Part shown: in pieces, positions 7,881-10,381 of the stretch | Position numbering within the stretch: the first letter of the stretch is position 1 | Layout: each line of letters begins with the position of its first letter | Source of the DNA: Ophioceras dolichostomum | Lineage: Eukaryota; Ascomycota; Sordariomycetes; Magnaporthales; Ophioceraceae | DNA: 10,381 bases | Reading direction: 5' to 3' | NCBI GenBank assembly: GCA_003049485.1 | Contig: PYST01000643.1 | Location: 1 to 10,381, forward strand | Notes under the pieces: generated by a model | What the model was told of the DNA's origin: nothing | Seen by the model: only the letters and a program-made list of their open reading frames with translations | Databases searched by the model: none | Translations under genes and position numbers: made by a program

Positions 7881-10092
7881 ATGGTGGTCATTGCAACCAA
7901 GCCGAACGTCGTCGAGACAGAGTTCCTGATCGTCGGCGCCGGGCCGGCGGGGGCGTCGCTCGCTTGCTTCCTGGGGCAGAATGGCGAGTCCTGTCCTTCT
8001 TTATACCTGACCCTTCCCCCCTTGCCCGTTACTGATGACTAAAGTGTCACACATCAGCAAGGTGGTCATCAGACTGGCCCGCGATGGGAGATGGTGGTGA
8101 ACGAAATTGCTGACAGACAATGGATCGGAAAGAGCAGGCCTCAAGGGCATCGTCATCTCCAGCTCTAGCGGCACGGCGGACACGCCGAGATCGCACATTA
8201 CGAATCCGTTCGCAGTCGGTATGTGTGCTTGCCCGTATTGTCGGTGTTGTGCTCGCTGACAGGAATGACGCTGCTGTCCGCCCCAACCAGAGTGTCTCCG
8301 TGATTTAGGCCTCGAGGAGGAGGTCAAGGCGCTCGCCGTTCGCGGCCCACCGATCCAGGCCATGAGGTGGTGCCAGAGCATGGCCGGCGTCGAGTACGGC
8401 AAGGCACTGTACTGGGAGGGCGACCCCGACACTGCTGTATGTTAAATCTTCCCAGCTCCAACCTTGGCCGTTCCATACCTACCTAGCTACCTAGGACCTA
8501 CCTACCCGAACAGGTCTCTAACCAAACGCCACGGGCGGACACTCTACCAGAGACGAACCGCCATCGCCTCCCCCTGCGACTGGCTCGACTTCCTCCAATC
8601 AGATATGGAGCCCCTTCTCATCAGATACGCAACGCACCACGGCTTCACCATCCGCTTCTCCACCGAGCTGGTCTCCGCGGAGCGCGAGTCCTCTGTCTGC
8701 CCAACCTCGTCCAAGGATTGCAACCGCATCCTCTGCACCGTCAAAGACGCCCTCTCCTCCCAAGCCTACACGATCCGCACCCGCTTCCTCTTCGGCGCCG
8801 ACGGGGCCCGCTCCATCGTCGCCCGCACTTTCTCTTTCCCCTTCACGTCGCAGCCATCCCAGGGCGTGGCCTGCAACATCCTCATCAACGCAGACCTGTC
8901 GCACCTCATGACTGCCCCTACCAAATTCGCGGGTCTGCACTGGCTCATGAAGCCGGACCTCAAGACCCGCTTCGGCATCGCGCCCGTCCTGCGCGTGATC
9001 AGGCCCTGGGACAAATGGCTGTTCATCGCCGTGACCCCCGGCGAGTCGGCCGAGGACCCGTTCCGCGATCTGACCCCTTCCTCGCCCGAGCTGCTCGACT
9101 ACCTCCGAGAGGCCATCGGCGACCCCACCGTGGACATCACGGTCGAGCGGCTCGACCCGTGGACGGTTCGGGACTCGGTCGCGCAGACGTACGCCTCTTC
9201 CGAAGCAAACGTGTTCCTCCTGGGCGACGCGGCGCACCGCCATCCTCCCAGCTATGGGTTGGGCAGCAACACGTGCATCCAGGACGCGTACAACCTGGCC
9301 TGGAAAGCGGCGCTCGTGGCGCGGGGGCTCGCGGGTCCGGGGCTGCTGCACCGGTCGTACAGCGCGGAGCGCCAGCCTGTGGGGGAGAAGGTCGTGCGAG
9401 AGGCGAACGAGGGCATGGGCGCGCACGCCGCCGTGTGGGCTGCACTGGGCATGTTTGCTGCGACGGCCGAGGAGGGGCTGGCGCAGATCGCGGAGCTGAG
9501 CCAAGCGGGGGAAAAGGGGAACGCGAGGCGGAGGATGCTGAGAGAGGCTATTCGTTGGCAGGCGAGGGAGGGAAGGAGCGTGGGGTTGGTGATGAATCAG
9601 TGGTATGATGCAGAAGGAGCCGCTGTTTGGAGGGGGAATGAGGAGGTTGGGGAGCGCAAGGTTTTGGGTCAGGGGGTCGATGCCGTGGAGGAGATCCTGG
9701 TGGGGACGTATCCGGGGAGTAGGCTGCCGCATGCGTGGTTGGAGGATCCGCTTCAGAGAAGGAGGGTGTCGACGCAGGATGTGGCGGGCAAGGGGACGTT
9801 TGTGCTGCTCGTGGGGCATGGCGGTGAGCGGTGGAGAGCCGCTGTGGCGAACATCGCGCAAACGACGGGGATTCCGCTCAGGGCGGTCGGCGTCGGGTTC
9901 GGGCTGCAGTGGCATGATGTGTATGGCCAGTGGGAGGCGAGGAGGGAGGTCGGTGATGATGGATGTGTGCTGGTCAGGCCGGATCGGTTCGTCGCGTGGC
10001 GATCGATGGGGATTGTGGAGGACTGCGAGGCGGAGCTGCTTAAGGTGCTGAATCGTGTCTTGTTCAGGAATGAGTTGGTCGTGGCAGCTTGA
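7881..10092 (+). CDS. FAD-dependent aromatic (phenol hydroxylase-type) monooxygenase
   Basis: Exons 7881-7983, 8138-8218, 8291-8436 and 8551-10092 encode 623 residues, the usual size for fungal group A flavoprotein hydroxylases related to phenol 2-monooxygenase and TfdB. These enzymes use NAD(P)H and O2 to hydroxylate an aromatic ring; the substrate is not readable here. Visible motifs are the FAD-binding GAGPAG (19-24), the family stretch GTADTPRSHITN (46-57), ECLRDLGLEEEV (62-73), the DG motif GADGAR (192-197), the second FAD motif GDAAHRHPP (335-343) and a C-terminal VRPDRFVAW (585-593) in the thioredoxin-like domain typical of the phenol hydroxylase branch. All joins restore family sequence. 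The start is the first ATG after the TATA box. There is no signal peptide, so it is probably cytosolic. PRSH replaces the common PRAH. Such enzymes occur in aromatic catabolism and in secondary-metabolite clusters; no cluster partner is visible here. Confidence 0.92.
7984..8137 (+). other. Monooxygenase intron 1, GC-AG type (154 bp)
   Basis: The donor is GCGAGT at 7984, identical to GTGAGT except for the second base. The acceptor CAG ends at 8137 and the branch point CTGAC is at 8110-8114. The join is phase 1 and gives GQNGLKGIVIS, the uninterrupted sequence expected between the FAD fold and GTADTPR. GT donors at 7988 and 7993 are poor (GTCCTG, GTCCTT) and would add extra residues. An in-frame TAA at 8040-8042 shows the region must be spliced. 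Confidence 0.8.
8219..8290 (+). other. Monooxygenase intron 2 (72 bp)
   Basis: The donor is GTATGT at 8219, the acceptor CAG ends at 8290, and the branch point CTGAC is at 8256-8260. It is a phase-1 intron splitting Glu62 and joining NPFAV to ECLRDLGLEEEV, a conserved family stretch. Confidence 0.93.
8437..8550 (+). other. Monooxygenase intron 3 (114 bp) carrying a CCTA-repeat block
   Basis: The donor is GTATGT at 8437, the acceptor CAG ends at 8550, and the branch point CTAAC is at 8518-8522. It is a phase-0 intron joining GDPDTA to RRTAIASPCDWLDFL. The intron holds the densest CCTA/TAGG block of the window (8476-8507), with CTAGG and repeated ACCTA units. The acceptor at 8513 would put the next exon out of frame. 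Confidence 0.88.
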
Positions 10093-10381
10093 GAGGGCAC
10101 AGGGGAGGAAAGCATCGCGGAGATCGGAAGTCTTCTAGTATTGTCGTTGATATTTGTCGCTGGGATTTTGTTGCCGATTGTTGTTCCTGAGTTTTGTCGC
10201 TCTTTCGAGCCTTTTGGTATCGCCCCCCTACATGCCGTATGAGCGAGTACCTAGTGGTGACTTGCTTTTCTTTCTGGTTGTTGTTGTTGTTATTGTTGAA
10301 TTTTTAACGTCTGTTGAAAGCGCCGCCAAGCGCTTTCCACCTCCCTAGGAGTATAAGACGTGCTAGCGACTACCTAGTGAC
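10093..10381. other. 3' flank of the monooxygenase gene
   Basis: No gene is supported. It contains a TTG-rich run (about 10278-10300) and three TACCTAG/CCTAGG-type copies near 10248, 10343 and 10371. No exact AATAAA is visible, so the transcript end cannot be placed. Confidence 0.5.

Noticed and set aside
7988..8132. GT donors at 7988 or 7993 for monooxygenase intron 1
   Set aside because: Their donor sequences are weak (GTCCTG, GTCCTT). They require a less usual acceptor or add residues not expected in the family, while the GC donor at 7984 restores the expected sequence exactly.
8599..9915. 438-codon open frame on the reverse strand
   Set aside because: It is antisense to monooxygenase exon 4 and a by-product of codon bias; its His/Arg/Pro-rich translation shows no domain.

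Overview
The window looks like draft genomic DNA from a filamentous ascomycete, most likely a Sordariomycete. The protein-coding genes are split by short spliceosomal introns (72-154 bp) with CTGAC/CTAAC branch points 24-30 nt before CAG acceptors. The exons are GC-rich with a strong C/G preference at third codon positions, and the protein families (fungal sugar porter, small GPI-anchored secreted protein, phenol-hydroxylase-type FAD monooxygenase) are typical of these fungi. One ambiguous base (N at 4354) in a simple repeat marks it as draft assembly.

Layout, all genes on the + strand: (1) 1-2086 has no gene I can support, but holds small repeats, an inverted repeat, an E-box/TATA-like module near 638-806 and a CGG-rich palindrome near 886-912. 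(2) 2034-4093 is an MFS sugar transporter gene with one intron, a G-quadruplex-type purine tract and a TATA box upstream, and a possible upstream ORF whose stop overlaps the start codon. (3) 4243-4539 is a GA-rich satellite built from a 16-bp unit, followed by about 1 kb of intergenic DNA with a strong 39-nt hairpin. (4) 5537-6569 is a small secreted, probably GPI-anchored protein whose reading frame breaks just after the signal peptide, with an AATAAA downstream. (5) 6570-7880 is the upstream region of the third gene, with a second G-quadruplex-type tract, a 12-bp direct repeat and a TATA box. (6) 7881-10092 is a four-exon FAD-dependent aromatic monooxygenase gene of 623 codons whose first intron is best read as a GC-AG intron. 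(7) 10093-10381 is its 3' flank.

The three genes have separate promoters and no evident shared pathway. The transporter would import a hexose or related sugar, the small protein would sit at the cell surface, and the monooxygenase would hydroxylate an unidentified aromatic substrate in catabolism or secondary metabolism. I do not see a clearly new multi-gene system. The most useful observations are the GC-AG intron, the frameshift in the GPI protein, the satellite with a register jump at the N, and a palindromic CCTA/TAGG motif scattered through non-coding DNA but not seen in the exons.
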